A stretch of DNA of 64,000 bases from Bacillus luti (GTDB lineage Bacteria; Bacillota; Bacilli; Bacillales; Bacillaceae_G): contig NZ_MACI01000093.1 of assembly GCF_001884105.1 (NCBI RefSeq), positions 1-64,000 on the forward strand, in the 5' to 3' direction. The position numbers and the translations under genes were made by a program. Under the pieces are notes generated by a model that did no database searches, was not told the origin of the DNA, and was given only the letters and a program-made list of their open reading frames with translations. Numbering within the stretch: the stretch's first letter is position 1; every line of letters starts with the position of its first letter. Below, piece after piece: positions 7,805-17,554 of this stretch.

Positions 7805-9559
7805 ATGAAAATAAAACGGAGAATTACAATTGTATTAATTTGTTTTATATGTGTTATGTTTTTATTACTTTGTCGTTTAATTCAAATACAAATTATTGAT
7901 ACAGAATCGTTTACAGATCGCAAGCTTAATTTAATTGAAAAAAGTGTTACGCAACGGACGCAATCTATTACGATAGATGATGGAAGAGGGCGTTTTATAT
8001 ATCAGAACGGTAAGGAAATAGATGAGGAAAAGTATCCGGTATTAATTATTTTTCCATTTTTACAAATAAAAAATGGCATGTTAGAGAAAATTGCGCATAT
8101 CATTGGTTTGTCGAGACAAGAGATCGAAAATCAAATGAAAGATAAGAAAAATGCCTTTGTATTGCAAAGAGGAACTGGTCCATTTCGATTGACGCAAGAG
8201 CACATGGAAAAGGTGAATCAATTAAATGTATTAGGTGTTGTAGCAGCCGAAGTTCGATTAAAGCAAACTGGAGCGATGAATCATTTAATTGGCGATGTGG
8301 GAGAGAATGAACAAGAATTTCAAAAGCGATACGGAGAAGTGAAAAAAATTTCAAAGCAAACGCCAATCGGTATTTCTGGATTACAGCAATCATTTGATGA
8401 ATTTCTATTGACTGATGGAGAGGCAAAAGTATTGTATCAAGTGGATCGACAAGGAGAACCGATTTTTGGAAAACAAGCAAAATATACTTCACCTGGAAAT
8501 CCATTTTATCCAGTTACGATTCAAACTACGTTACATAAAGAATTGCAGCAAAAAGCAGAAGAGGCAATTGAGGAAAGTGAAATAAAGAAGGGGGGATTAG
8601 TATTACTTGATGTAAAGAAGAATGAAATTTTGGCGATGGTCAGTAAACCATCTGTACAGATGAAAGACAAAAATTTATATAAGACTACACTTGAGAATCA
8701 AATGTTAACACCACATTTTCCGGGCTCTGTTTTTAAAACAGTAGTTGCAGCAGCAGTGATTGATCAAAATGTGAATGTGTTTAACCGCACATTCAATTGT
8801 GATAAAGATTTATATGGTGAAAATCGTCCACAAGTTATGATGGGCACAATTAGTTTTAAAGAGAGCTTTGCTAGAAGCTGTAATAGGACATTTTCAGAGT
8901 TAGGTAATGAGCTAATGCAAAAGGATAGGGAGGTGCTAGAAACTTACGTAGCGGCTTTAGGGGGCGCTGAAAAGGTTGGATGGAAAGGTTCAGTGTTTCA
9001 TACAGCGCATTTTGAGCAAATGCCTGAGGAGAAGGGTGCTACTATTTGGCGGAGTGAAGTAAATAAGAATAGTAATAAAGCGATAGCACAAACAGCAATT
9101 GGACAGAAAGATGTACGTATATCACCTTTAGCGATTGCAAATATGATGGCGACGATTGCTAGAAACGGAGAAAAGATGGAAGTGAAAGCTGTTGAGAAAA
9201 TAGTGTATAAAAATGGAACGGATTTTTTTTCATTTGAAAACCATACATTAAATGGAAAACAGCTTTCGTATGAAACAGTGAAAACATTACAGGAGTTATT
9301 AAGGAGTGTTGTAACGGCGGGAAAAGGAACAGGAGCAGCATTCAGGTCGTTACCATTAAGTGTCGCTGGAAAATCTGGGACAGCACAAACAGGAAAGGGA
9401 ACGAAAGTGAATCGCTGGTTTGCAGGTTATTTTCCATATGAACACCCAAGATATGCTTTAGTTGTCGTTGATATAGAAACTGATAGTAATGTAAATAAAG
9501 TTACACCTGTTTTTAAAGATATTGTAGAGGAAATCTATCGATTAGAGAATGAAAAGTAA
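7805..9559 (+). CDS. pbpI: Class B penicillin-binding protein PbpI
   Basis: A 584-residue D,D-transpeptidase with an N-terminal membrane anchor (about 8-28), a dimerisation domain, and a transpeptidase domain. The active-site motifs are S308-V-F-K311, S358-C-N360 and K523-S-G. It cross-links peptidoglycan outside the membrane; in B. subtilis pbpI (yrrR) is a sporulation-time gene paired with yrrS, as here. The ATG at 7805 follows GAGGTG at 7793-7798, which lies in the 3' arm of a hairpin. Substrate details are by family only. Confidence 0.9.
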   Translation: MKIKRRITIVLICFICVMFLLLCRLIQIQIIDTESFTDRKLNLIEKSVTQRTQSITIDDGRGRFIYQNGKEIDEEKYPVLIIFPFLQIKNGMLEKIAHIIGLSRQEIENQMKDKKNAFVLQRGTGPFRLTQEHMEKVNQLNVLGVVAAEVRLKQTGAMNHLIGDVGENEQEFQKRYGEVKKISKQTPIGISGLQQSFDEFLLTDGEAKVLYQVDRQGEPIFGKQAKYTSPGNPFYPVTIQTTLHKELQQKAEEAIEESEIKKGGLVLLDVKKNEILAMVSKPSVQMKDKNLYKTTLENQMLTPHFPGSVFKTVVAAAVIDQNVNVFNRTFNCDKDLYGENRPQVMMGTISFKESFARSCNRTFSELGNELMQKDREVLETYVAALGGAEKVGWKGSVFHTAHFEQMPEEKGATIWRSEVNKNSNKAIAQTAIGQKDVRISPLAIANMMATIARNGEKMEVKAVEKIVYKNGTDFFSFENHTLNGKQLSYETVKTLQELLRSVVTAGKGTGAAFRSLPLSVAGKSGTAQTGKGTKVNRWFAGYFPYEHPRYALVVVDIETDSNVNKVTPVFKDIVEEIYRLENEK

Positions 9560-9675
9560 TCTTGCAATTTATAGTAAAATGTTTTCATTTCATGAAAATA
9601 TTATTGTAAATGTTCAACCTTTCTAGATTTAATGTTACAATAGCAAGTATGAAAAACTGCATGGAGGTTTGAAGA

Positions 9676-10332
9676 ATGGCAGGAGGATCTAGATTCCAAC
9701 AGAAACAACAAAAACGTCGTCAAAACGGTGTTTTAAATATTGCAATTGCTATTGTGTTACTATTAGTAGCTATTGTAGCATATCAATTGTTTGTTCCTAA
9801 TACGAAAGAGCAAGCATCTTCTACTGAAAAGAAAGTATCTCAGCAAACAACAAAGAATGAGAAATCTGGAAAATCAGAAGATAAAGAAGATAAAGAAGCT
9901 ACTAAGAAAAAAGAGCAAGCAGAAGCTAAACAAAAGGCTGAAGAAGAGAAGTTAAAAGCTGAAGAAGAAGAAAAGAAACAAGCTGAAGAAGAAGCTAAAT
10001 CTAATGAAAAAGTAACAGCTGAAAAAACACAGCCAAAGGCAACAGATGCTTATACGAAATCTTCTTGGAAGCCAGTAGGTACAGAGCAAGGTGCAACACC
10101 TGCGATGACGTTTAAAAAAGGTACAGCAGATTGGAATGAGATGAATCAAGCGATTTCAGCTGCAATTGATGTTCCGGTAGAGCAATTAGTTATTCATAGA
10201 ATCGGAAATAACGGTAAAAATAAAGCTTACGGCAACGTACAAGATAAGCAATCAGGTAAAAAATATTATGTAAATATTGATTGGGTAGACAATGAGGGCT
10301 GGAAACCAGTACTTGTTCAAACGCTAAACTAA
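9676..10332 (+). CDS. yrrS: YrrS family membrane protein (DUF1510)
   Basis: A 218-residue protein with a short basic N-terminus, one membrane segment (about 19-40), a long Lys/Glu/Ala-rich stretch (about 45-115) likely to be an extended or coiled-coil spacer, and a C-terminal DUF1510 domain (about 130-218). Its function is unknown, but it is paired with pbpI in Bacillus, so a cell-wall role in the same compartment is plausible. The ATG follows TGGAGGT. It faces yrzA, with a shared terminator between. Confidence 0.88.
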   Translation: MAGGSRFQQKQQKRRQNGVLNIAIAIVLLLVAIVAYQLFVPNTKEQASSTEKKVSQQTTKNEKSGKSEDKEDKEATKKKEQAEAKQKAEEEKLKAEEEEKKQAEEEAKSNEKVTAEKTQPKATDAYTKSSWKPVGTEQGATPAMTFKKGTADWNEMNQAISAAIDVPVEQLVIHRIGNNGKNKAYGNVQDKQSGKKYYVNIDWVDNEGWKPVLVQTLN

Positions 10333-10336
10333 AAAA

Positions 10337-10366
10337 GAGAAGCTCCTTAGGGGCTTCTTTTTTTTA
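10337..10366 (+). terminator. Terminator after yrrS
   Basis: GAAGCTCC (10339-10346) pairs with GGGGCTTC (10350-10357) with one G-T pair, followed by eight or more T. Confidence 0.85.
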
Positions 10367-10367
10367 G

Positions 10368-10583
10368 TTAGCGTAATTTTTTTAACTTAAAATGAACAAC
10401 GGCGCTATAATACGGTCTTTTGCTTTCGGGATCCATAACCATTTGATGTGAGATATGATGAACTTCAAGCATAAGTGCTTTATTATTATCGATTTGTTCA
10501 CTAATTTTTCGTTCTAAAGAAGCCAAGTCTCCCGCTTCAAAAAATTCTACTTTATCTTCTAACATTTCAAAGGTAAATGACAT
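10368..10583 (-). CDS. yrzA: DUF2536 protein YrzA
   Basis: A 71-residue protein matching YrzA/DUF2536 of Bacillus, with a mixed helix-strand pattern and the end VVHFKLKKLR. No function is known. It is transcribed opposite to its neighbours, back to back with yrrT, in the same place as in B. subtilis. On the minus strand AGGAGAGGGGTCG precedes the ATG at 10583. Confidence 0.8.
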   Translation of the reverse strand: MSFTFEMLEDKVEFFEAGDLASLERKISEQIDNNKALMLEVHHISHQMVMDPESKRPYYSAVVHFKLKKLR

Positions 10584-10656
10584 GAAGACGACCCCTCTCC
10601 TATGTAATCACCTATAGTGTAACAAAGAAAAGAAGGAAATACCATGTGCATTTCAA

Positions 10657-10685
10657 TTGACATTTTTAGAAAGAGGGCATATTAT
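10657..10685 (+). promoter_or_regulatory. SigA-type promoter of yrrT-mtnN
   Basis: TTGACA (10657-10662) and TATTAT (10680-10685) are 17 bases apart, 35 bases before the yrrT start. In B. subtilis this operon is controlled by CymR; I cannot define a CymR box with confidence. Confidence 0.75.
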
Positions 10686-10719
10686 ACTGATAAAACCGAT
10701 AAGAAAAAGGGGAATTTTT

Positions 10720-11358
10720 ATGGGTACAGAATTTAATGGTTTATTTGATGAGTGGGCTCATACGTACGACTCATTCGTACAAGGTGAAGATATACAATAT
10801 AAAGAAGTTTTCGCCCGTTATGAGGACATTTTAGAGGATGTAGTTAACAAGTCATTTGGTAATGTATTAGAATTTGGTGTTGGTACTGGCAATTTAACAA
10901 ATAAATTATTGCTTGCTGGTCGCACAGTTTACGGTATAGAACCGTCACGTGAAATGCGCATGATTGCTAAAGAGAAGTTGCCAAAAGAGTTTTCCATTAC
11001 AGAAGGTGATTTTCTTTCGTTTGAAGTCCCAAATTCAATTGATACCATAGTAAGCACCTATGCATTTCATCATTTAACAGATGATGAAAAAAATGTAGCG
11101 GTTGCGAAGTATAGTCAATTGCTAAACAAAGGTGGTAAAATAGTGTTTGCTGATACGATATTTGCAGATCAAGATGCATATGATAAAACTGTTGAAACAG
11201 CAAAACAAAGAGGTTTTCATCAGTTAGCGAACGATTTGCAAACAGAATACTATACACGTATTCCTATCATGCAGTCTATTTTTGAAAACAATGGCTTCCA
11301 TGTAACGTTTACGAGATTAAATCATTTCGTTTGGGTAATGGAGGCAACTAAGCAATAG
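10720..11358 (+). CDS. yrrT: SAM-dependent methyltransferase YrrT
   Basis: A 212-residue class I methyltransferase with motif [13 protein letters not shown] (about 49), the acidic GIEPS strand (about 70) and [11 protein letters not shown] (about 108). It is the first gene of the yrrT-mtnN-mccA-mccB group that recycles methionine sulfur to cysteine, so it probably turns SAM into SAH on an unknown acceptor. The ATG at 10720 follows AAAAAGGGG; the upstream in-frame ATG lies on the promoter and is rejected. Confidence 0.87.
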   Translation: MGTEFNGLFDEWAHTYDSFVQGEDIQYKEVFARYEDILEDVVNKSFGNVLEFGVGTGNLTNKLLLAGRTVYGIEPSREMRMIAKEKLPKEFSITEGDFLSFEVPNSIDTIVSTYAFHHLTDDEKNVAVAKYSQLLNKGGKIVFADTIFADQDAYDKTVETAKQRGFHQLANDLQTEYYTRIPIMQSIFENNGFHVTFTRLNHFVWVMEATKQ

Positions 11359-11372
11359 AAAGAGGGATTAGA

Positions 11373-12068
11373 TTGAGAATTGCTGTAATTGGAGCAATGG
11401 AAGAAGAAGTACGTATTTTACGTGACAAATTAGAACAAGCAGAAACAGAAACGGTTGCAGGTTGTGAATTTACGAAAGGACTATTAGCGGGACATGAAGT
11501 AATCTTGTTAAAGTCTGGTATTGGTAAAGTAAATGCAGCGATGTCAACGACAATTTTATTAGAAAAATATAAGCCTGAAAAAGTAATCAATACTGGTTCA
11601 GCTGGTGGATTCCATCACTCTCTAAATGTTGGAGATGTCGTTATTTCAACAGAAGTTCGTCACCATGACGTAGACGTAACAGCATTTAACTATGAGTATG
11701 GTCAAGTACCAGGAATGCCGCCTGGATTCAAGGCTGATGAGGCATTAGTTGCATTAGCTGAAAAATGCATGCAAACAGAAGAAAATATTCAAGTTGTAAA
11801 AGGTATGATTGCAACAGGCGATTCATTTATGAGTGATCCGAACCGTGTTGCAGCCATTCGTGATAAATTTGAAGATCTTTATGCAGTAGAAATGGAAGCA
11901 GCAGCTGTTGCACAAGTATGCCACCAATATGAAGTTCCGTTTGTTATCATTCGTGCACTTTCTGATATTGCTGGTAAAGAATCCAATGTTTCATTTGATC
12001 AATTTTTAGATCAAGCAGCTCTTCATTCTACAAACTTTATCGTAAAAGTACTAGAAGAGTTAAAGTAA
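11373..12068 (+). CDS. mtnN: 5'-methylthioadenosine/S-adenosylhomocysteine nucleosidase
   Basis: A 231-residue MTAN with the N-terminal [25 protein letters not shown] (about 70), ATGDSFMSD (about 148), [13 protein letters not shown] (about 172) and RALSDIAG (about 196), whose Glu and Asp are the expected catalytic residues. It hydrolyses MTA and SAH, giving methylthioribose or S-ribosylhomocysteine and adenine. The TTG start at 11373 follows AGAGGG with six bases between. It lies 14 bases after yrrT. Confidence 0.95.
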   Translation: MRIAVIGAMEEEVRILRDKLEQAETETVAGCEFTKGLLAGHEVILLKSGIGKVNAAMSTTILLEKYKPEKVINTGSAGGFHHSLNVGDVVISTEVRHHDVDVTAFNYEYGQVPGMPPGFKADEALVALAEKCMQTEENIQVVKGMIATGDSFMSDPNRVAAIRDKFEDLYAVEMEAAAVAQVCHQYEVPFVIIRALSDIAGKESNVSFDQFLDQAALHSTNFIVKVLEELK

Positions 12069-12075
12069 TGTAACA

Positions 12076-12127
12076 AAAAGGCAACTGTCTCATATAAAGA
12101 AAATACATACAGTTGCCTTTTCTTTAT
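12076..12127 (+). terminator. Terminator-like hairpin between mtnN and mccA
   Basis: AAAAGGCAACTGT (12076-12088) pairs with ACAGTTGCCTTTT (12109-12121) around a 20-base loop and is followed by CTTTATT. It could lower mccAB expression relative to yrrT-mtnN. Confidence 0.65.
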
Positions 12128-12150
12128 TGGCAAATAAGGGGGAGAACACG

Positions 12151-13074
12151 ATGAATGTATATCGTGGAGTTCATGAATTAATTGGTCATACACCAATTGT
12201 AGAAATTACTCGCTTTTCACTTCCTGAAGGGGTCCGTTTATTTGCAAAGCTTGAATTTTATAACCCAGGCGGAAGCGTTAAGGATCGTTTAGGAAGAGAA
12301 TTAATCGAAGATGCGCTAGAAAAAGGGCTTGTTACCCAGGGCGGAACAATTATTGAACCGACAGCTGGAAATACTGGTATTGGACTGGCACTCGCAGCGT
12401 TACAACATGATTTACGCGTCATTGTTTGTGTACCAGAGAAATTTAGTATCGAAAAACAAGAATTGATGAAAGCACTAGGCGCAACGGTTGTGCATACACC
12501 GACTGAGCAAGGAATGACGGGTGCAATTGCAAAAGCAAAAGAATTAGTAAATGAAATACCGAATTCATACTCTCCAAGTCAGTTTGCGAATGAAGCAAAC
12601 CCTCGTGCTTATTTCAAAACACTAGGTCCTGAACTTTGGTCGGCACTTAACGGAGAGATTAACATATTTGTTGCAGGAGCAGGAACTGGTGGTACATTCA
12701 TGGGGACTGCATCTTATTTGAAAGAAAAAAATGTAGATATAAAAACCGTTATTGTGGAACCAGAAGGATCCATTTTAAATGGTGGTAAAGCTGGTTCTCA
12801 TGAAACAGAAGGGATTGGCCTTGAATTCATTCCGCCATTTTTGAAAACATCTTATTTTGATGCAATTCATACAATCTCTGATCGAAATGCCTTTTTACGA
12901 GTGAAGGAATTAGCGCAAAAAGAAGGACTGCTTGTTGGAAGCTCTTCAGGAGCAGCATTTCATGCAAGTTTACTTGAAGCAGAGAAAGCAGCGCCAGGTA
13001 CAAATATTGTAACGATTTTTCCTGACAGTAGTGAGCGCTATTTAAGTAAAGACATATACAAAGGATGGGAATAA
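12151..13074 (+). CDS. mccA: O-acetylserine-dependent cystathionine beta-synthase MccA
   Basis: A 307-residue PLP enzyme of the cysteine synthase/CBS family. GGSVKDR contains the PLP lysine K44, with PTAGNTGIG (about 75) and the GAGTGGTFMG loop (about 178). In B. subtilis MccA joins homocysteine and O-acetylserine to cystathionine. Being next to mccB and downstream of mtnN separates it from plain CysK. The ATG at 12151 follows AAGGGGGAG. Confidence 0.92.
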   Translation: MNVYRGVHELIGHTPIVEITRFSLPEGVRLFAKLEFYNPGGSVKDRLGRELIEDALEKGLVTQGGTIIEPTAGNTGIGLALAALQHDLRVIVCVPEKFSIEKQELMKALGATVVHTPTEQGMTGAIAKAKELVNEIPNSYSPSQFANEANPRAYFKTLGPELWSALNGEINIFVAGAGTGGTFMGTASYLKEKNVDIKTVIVEPEGSILNGGKAGSHETEGIGLEFIPPFLKTSYFDAIHTISDRNAFLRVKELAQKEGLLVGSSSGAAFHASLLEAEKAAPGTNIVTIFPDSSERYLSKDIYKGWE

Positions 13075-13077
13075 AAA

Positions 13078-14211
13078 ATGAGAGCAAAGACAAAGTTAAT
13101 TCATGGTATTCGCATAGGAGAACCTTCAACTGGATCTGTAAATGTACCGATTTATCAAACGAGTACGTACAAACAAGAAGCAGTTGGTAAGCATCAAGGA
13201 TATGAATATTCACGTACAGGCAACCCAACACGTGCAGCTTTAGAAGAAATGATTGCTGTATTAGAAAACGGTCATGCTGGTTTTGCATTTGGTTCAGGAA
13301 TGGCTGCTATTACAGCTACAATTATGTTGTTCTCAAAAGGTGACCACGTTATTTTAACAGATGATGTGTATGGTGGAACGTACCGCGTTATCACGAAAGT
13401 ATTAAACCGCTTCGGTATTGAGCATACATTTGTAGATACAACAAACTTAGAGGAAGTTGCAGAAGCAATTCGTCCAAATACGAAAGCAGTTTATGTGGAA
13501 ACACCAACGAACCCATTACTGAAAATTACTGATATTAAAAAAATATCTACTCTTGCGAAAGAGAACGATTTATTAACAATTATTGATAATACATTCATGA
13601 CGCCATATTGGCAGTCGCCGATTTCTTTAGGAGCAGACATTGTACTTCACAGTGCAACGAAATATTTAGGAGGTCATAGTGACGTAGTTGCAGGTCTAGT
13701 AGTTGTAAATAGCCCGCAATTAGCAGAAGACCTTCACTTTGTACAAAACTCAACAGGAGGCATTCTTGGCCCGCAAGATAGCTTCTTACTACTACGTGGT
13801 TTAAAAACATTAGGAATTCGTATGGAAGAACATGAAACGAATTCACGCGCAATTGCTGAGTTTTTAAATAACCATCCAAAAGTAAATAAAGTATATTATC
13901 CAGGTCTTGAGTCACATCAAAACCATGGCTTAGCAACAGAACAAGCAAATGGATTTGGTGCCATTATCTCATTTGATGTAGATAGCGAAGAAACATTAAA
14001 TAAAGTACTTGAGAAATTACAATACTTTACACTGGCTGAAAGTTTAGGAGCAGTGGAAAGTTTAATTTCTATCCCATCTCAAATGACACATGCATCAATC
14101 CCAGCAGATCGTCGCAAAGAATTAGGAATTACAGATACATTAATTCGAATTTCTGTCGGTATTGAAGACGGCGAAGATTTAATTGAAGATTTAGCACAAG
14201 CGTTAGCATAA
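13078..14211 (+). CDS. mccB: Cystathionine gamma-lyase/homocysteine gamma-lyase MccB
   Basis: A 377-residue PLP enzyme of the Cys/Met metabolism family. HSATKYLGGHSD carries the PLP lysine K195, and YSRTGNPTR (about 44-52) and the SLGAVESLI region are typical. It splits cystathionine to cysteine, 2-oxobutyrate and ammonia, completing reverse transsulfuration with MccA. It starts four bases after mccA, using AAAGGATGGGA inside the mccA end. A strong terminator follows. Confidence 0.93.
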   Translation: MRAKTKLIHGIRIGEPSTGSVNVPIYQTSTYKQEAVGKHQGYEYSRTGNPTRAALEEMIAVLENGHAGFAFGSGMAAITATIMLFSKGDHVILTDDVYGGTYRVITKVLNRFGIEHTFVDTTNLEEVAEAIRPNTKAVYVETPTNPLLKITDIKKISTLAKENDLLTIIDNTFMTPYWQSPISLGADIVLHSATKYLGGHSDVVAGLVVVNSPQLAEDLHFVQNSTGGILGPQDSFLLLRGLKTLGIRMEEHETNSRAIAEFLNNHPKVNKVYYPGLESHQNHGLATEQANGFGAIISFDVDSEETLNKVLEKLQYFTLAESLGAVESLISIPSQMTHASIPADRRKELGITDTLIRISVGIEDGEDLIEDLAQALA

Positions 14212-14248
14212 AAAAAATGCACTGCTAATATAGAGCAGTGCATTTTTT
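14212..14248 (+). terminator. Terminator after mccB
   Basis: AAAATGCACTGCT and AGCAGTGCATTTTTT (14234-14248) form a long stem ending in T. Confidence 0.92.
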
Positions 14249-14256
14249 GAATTATT

Positions 14257-14274
14257 TTGTGAAAAGTTTCACAA
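14257..14274 (+). promoter_or_regulatory. Rex operator 1 upstream of adhE
   Basis: TTGTGAAAAGTTTCACAA is an 18-base inverted repeat matching the Rex consensus TTGTGAAnnnnTTCACAA exactly. Rex is the NADH-sensing repressor of fermentation genes. Confidence 0.92.
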
Positions 14275-14341
14275 AATAGACATACACAAATGAAATGATT
14301 TCATGTATATTGAATTCATGAAGTGTTACTCACGAACAAAC

Positions 14342-14359
14342 TTGTGAAAAGCTTCACAA
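14342..14359 (+). promoter_or_regulatory. Rex operator 2 upstream of adhE
   Basis: TTGTGAAAAGCTTCACAA is a perfect palindrome with the same consensus, 85 bases (start to start) from operator 1. The two would bracket the promoter. Confidence 0.92.
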
Positions 14360-14408
14360 ACAATGAAGTTCATGTAGGAAAGCAACTCTATTTTTTTTGC
14401 GCTAATCG

Positions 14409-14443
14409 GGACTAATTATGACCTATAGGGTCTTGTTTAGTCC
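14409..14443 (+). promoter_or_regulatory. Two-level hairpin in the adhE leader
   Basis: GGACTAA (14409-14415) pairs with TTAGTCC (14437-14443), enclosing GACC (14420-14423) with GGTC (14429-14432). It ends 14 bases before the AGGAGG of adhE, so it could affect mRNA stability or translation. Confidence 0.45.
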
Positions 14444-14469
14444 AGGATAGCAGAATAGGAGGAATTTAC

Positions 14470-17073
14470 ATGGTAGTCAAAGAGAAAGTTGTAAATGAAA
14501 TGCAGGAAGTAAAAGAGATGATTGATACGTTAGTGAATAACGGTCGGAAGGCTTTACAAGCATTAGAAAGTTTTACACAAGAGCAAATTGACAACATTGT
14601 TCATGAAATGGCATTAGCAGGTGTTGATCAACATATGCCACTTGCGAAGTTGGCTGTTGAAGAAACAGGTCGTGGTGTATACGAAGATAAATGCATTAAA
14701 AATATTTTTGCTACTGAATATATTTGGCATAGCATAAAGAAAGATAAAACAGTAGGGATTATTCACGAAGATCCTCATGAAGAAATAATAGAAATTGCGG
14801 AGCCCGTCGGTGTAGTAGCTGGGGTAACGCCAGTAACGAATCCAACATCGACAACAATGTTTAAAGCATTAATCGCGATAAAAACGAGAAATCCGATTAT
14901 TTTCGCGTTTCATCCTTCAGCACAAAACTGTTCTATTGCAGCGGCGAAAACAGTATATAATGCAGCGGTGAAGGCAGGGGCACCAAAACATTGTATTCAG
15001 TGGATTGAGAAACCTTCTGTCGAAGCAACAAAACAATTAATGAATCATGAAGGTGTTGCGCTTGTTTTGGCAACTGGAGGGGCTGGTATGGTGAAATCAG
15101 CATATTCTACTGGAAAACCAGCGCTAGGTGTAGGTCCTGGTAATGTACCATGTTATATAGAGAAATCAGCACATATAAAACGAGCTGTTAATGATTTAAT
15201 TTTATCGAAAACATTTGATAACGGTATGATTTGTGCATCGGAACAAGCGATCATTGTCGATAAAGAAATCTATGATAGTGTGAAAGCAGAAATGATGGAG
15301 AACAATTGTTACTTTGTAACAGAAGAAGAGAGAGAAAAATTAGAAAAACTTGTTATTAATGAAAATACATGTGCAGTAAATAGTGATATTGTTGGGAAAT
15401 CGGCACAGTATATTGCTGAATTAGTAGGAATTACTGTACCTGCAGATACAAAAATACTTGTAGCTGAAATACGAGGCATCGGAGCTGCGTATCCACTATC
15501 TCGTGAGAAGCTGAGCCCAGTATTAGCTTGTGTAAAAGCAAACTCATTAGAAGAAGGATTTACATATTGCGAAGAAATGTTGAATCTTGGTGGATTAGGC
15601 CATTCAGCAGTCATTCATTCGGCAAACAAAGAAGTGCAAAAACAATTTGGATTACGTATGAAAGCTTGCCGTCTTATTGTAAATGCACCTTCATCACAAG
15701 GTGGAATAGGGGATATATATAATGGATTTATTCCATCACTTACGCTTGGCTGTGGTTCCTACGGTAAAAACTCAGTTTCTCAAAACGTAACAGCGACGCA
15801 TTTATTAAATATAAAAAGGTTGGCAAATAGAAAAAAGAATATGCAGTGGTTCAAATTACCACCAAAAATTTATTTTGAAAAACATGCGACAGCATATTTA
15901 GCAAATATGCCTAACATTTCACGTGCATTTATTGTAACGGATCCAGGAATGGTTGAGCACGGATATGTAGATACAGTCGCGCACTATTTACGTAAACATG
16001 CAAACGATGTGAAAGTTGAAGTTTTCTTTGAGGTCGAGCCAGATCCATCAGATGAAACAGTGTTTAAAGGTGCGGAAATGATGAGAAGTTTTCAGCCAGA
16101 TGTAATTATCGCGCTTGGTGGTGGTTCAGCTATGGATGCAGCAAAAGGTATGTGGCTATTCTATGAGCATCCTGAAACAACATTTTATGGCATTAAACAG
16201 AAGTTTTTAGATATAAGAAAACGTACATGTAAATATCCGGGATTAGGAAGTAAGGCGCAGTTTGTTGCCATTCCAACAACATCTGGAACAGGATCAGAAG
16301 TGACACCGTTTGCGGTTATTACAGATAAGAAAAATAATATAAAGTATCCACTCGCGGATTATGAGTTAACACCAGATGTAGCAATTGTTGACCCGCAATT
16401 TGTAATGACAGTACCACCTCATGTAACAGCAGACACTGGGATGGACGTATTAACGCATGCAATCGAGGCGTATGTGTCTGTTCTGGCAAATGACTATACA
16501 GATGGATTAGCATTAAAGGCAATTGATCTCGTATTTAAATATTTACCGAGAGCATATAAAGATGGAAATGATGAAGAAGCACGAGAAAAAATGCATAATG
16601 CTTCCGCAATCGCAGGGATGGCATTTGCAAATGCTTTCCTTGGTATTAATCACAGTTTAGCACATAAAATTGGACCGGAATTCCATATTCCACACGGACG
16701 TGCAAATGCCATTCTTATGCCGCACGTAGTCCGGTATAACGCTATTAAGCCAAGAAAACACGCATTGTTCCCAAAATATGAGCACTTTGTAGCGGATGAA
16801 CGATATGCTCACATTGCGAGAATGCTGGGGCTTCCAGCAAGCTCAGCGGCAGAAGGTGTGGAATCACTCGTTCAAGCAATTATTGTACTTGGAAAAAGCT
16901 TGAATATTAATATGAGTATTGCAGGACAAGGAGTTGATAAAGCGCAATTTGAAGGTGCTGTTGGAGTATTAGCAGAAAGAGCTTTTGAAGATCAATGTAC
17001 AACTGCGAACCCAAAATTACCGCTCATTTCAGAACTAAGAGAAATTTATATGGAAGCATATAAAGGTGTGTAA
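14470..17073 (+). CDS. adhE: Bifunctional acetaldehyde-CoA/alcohol dehydrogenase AdhE
   Basis: An 867-residue fusion. The N-terminal aldehyde dehydrogenase half (about 1-440) has its catalytic cysteine in MICASEQ (C255) and reduces acetyl-CoA to acetaldehyde. The C-terminal iron alcohol dehydrogenase half (about 455-867) has [27 protein letters not shown] and the metal-binding HAIEAYVS and HSLAHKIG...HGRAN histidines, and makes ethanol. Both steps reoxidise NADH in fermentation. Two Rex operators upstream indicate induction at high NADH/low oxygen. It is a single transcription unit with AGGAGG before ATG 14470 and a terminator after. Confidence 0.97.
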   Translation: MVVKEKVVNEMQEVKEMIDTLVNNGRKALQALESFTQEQIDNIVHEMALAGVDQHMPLAKLAVEETGRGVYEDKCIKNIFATEYIWHSIKKDKTVGIIHEDPHEEIIEIAEPVGVVAGVTPVTNPTSTTMFKALIAIKTRNPIIFAFHPSAQNCSIAAAKTVYNAAVKAGAPKHCIQWIEKPSVEATKQLMNHEGVALVLATGGAGMVKSAYSTGKPALGVGPGNVPCYIEKSAHIKRAVNDLILSKTFDNGMICASEQAIIVDKEIYDSVKAEMMENNCYFVTEEEREKLEKLVINENTCAVNSDIVGKSAQYIAELVGITVPADTKILVAEIRGIGAAYPLSREKLSPVLACVKANSLEEGFTYCEEMLNLGGLGHSAVIHSANKEVQKQFGLRMKACRLIVNAPSSQGGIGDIYNGFIPSLTLGCGSYGKNSVSQNVTATHLLNIKRLANRKKNMQWFKLPPKIYFEKHATAYLANMPNISRAFIVTDPGMVEHGYVDTVAHYLRKHANDVKVEVFFEVEPDPSDETVFKGAEMMRSFQPDVIIALGGGSAMDAAKGMWLFYEHPETTFYGIKQKFLDIRKRTCKYPGLGSKAQFVAIPTTSGTGSEVTPFAVITDKKNNIKYPLADYELTPDVAIVDPQFVMTVPPHVTADTGMDVLTHAIEAYVSVLANDYTDGLALKAIDLVFKYLPRAYKDGNDEEAREKMHNASAIAGMAFANAFLGINHSLAHKIGPEFHIPHGRANAILMPHVVRYNAIKPRKHALFPKYEHFVADERYAHIARMLGLPASSAAEGVESLVQAIIVLGKSLNINMSIAGQGVDKAQFEGAVGVLAERAFEDQCTTANPKLPLISELREIYMEAYKGV

Positions 17074-17081
17074 TAGATATG

Positions 17082-17112
17082 AAAGAGTCGCAATGAAGCG
17101 ACTCTTTTTCTT
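17082..17112 (+). terminator. Terminator after adhE
   Basis: AAAGAGTCGC (17082-17091) pairs with GCGACTCTTT (17098-17107), then T-rich sequence. Confidence 0.9.
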
Positions 17113-17199
17113 TTGGAAAACATCTCCCTCACTGGCTGTATTTACTTGTCTTTAAGTTTAATAGAATATGATACAGTGAAATGGAGGAGTGAGAATATA

Positions 17200-17427
17200 A
17201 TGAAAGAATTACAAGACAAAATAGAAGATTACACAAGGTTTGGACAAATCCTTCTCGCTGTAAGTACATTGTTAATGGTTGGCTTATTGATTCCAAATGG
17301 AGCAAAAGAAACCATACAATCTTTCGTTATGATGGGGAGCATCGTTATATTTTTAAGTTCATCATTCTTTTTCTTTCAGCGTGTGAAAGTGATGCGAGAC
17401 GAGTTAGAGGGAAACGAATGTGAATAA
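17200..17427 (+). CDS. yrhC: YrhC family small membrane protein
   Basis: A 75-residue protein with a charged N-terminal helix (MKELQDKIEDYTRFG) and two membrane segments (about 16-35 and 43-62), fitting the YrhC family. Its function is unknown. B. subtilis yrhC follows mccB; here adhE has been placed between. The ATG at 17200 follows GGAGGAGTG; the longer in-frame ORF starting at 17113 lacks such a site. Confidence 0.82.
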   Translation: MKELQDKIEDYTRFGQILLAVSTLLMVGLLIPNGAKETIQSFVMMGSIVIFLSSSFFFFQRVKVMRDELEGNECE

Positions 17428-17440
17428 TATTAATAAATAG

Positions 17441-17487
17441 AGCGTTACAAAAAGAAGGAATCTTTTTTGTAACGCTTTTTGTTTTTT
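17441..17487 (+). terminator. Terminator after yrhC
   Basis: AGCGTTACAAAAAG (17441-17454) pairs with the CTTTTTTGTAACGCT arm, followed by TTTTGTTTTTT. Confidence 0.9.
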
Positions 17488-17518
17488 CTAGAAACTGTAT
17501 GCGTTTTATATTGACAAT

Positions 17519-17533
17519 GATAATCCTTATCAA
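17519..17533 (+). promoter_or_regulatory. Fur box 1 of the iron-uptake operon
   Basis: TGATAATCCTTATCA matches the 7-1-7 Fur consensus TGATAATnATTATCA with one mismatch. It lies beside TTGACA (17511-17516), a likely -35, so binding would block the promoter. Confidence 0.85.
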
Positions 17534-17554
17534 TTAAAGTAGAATAGTAGTTAA

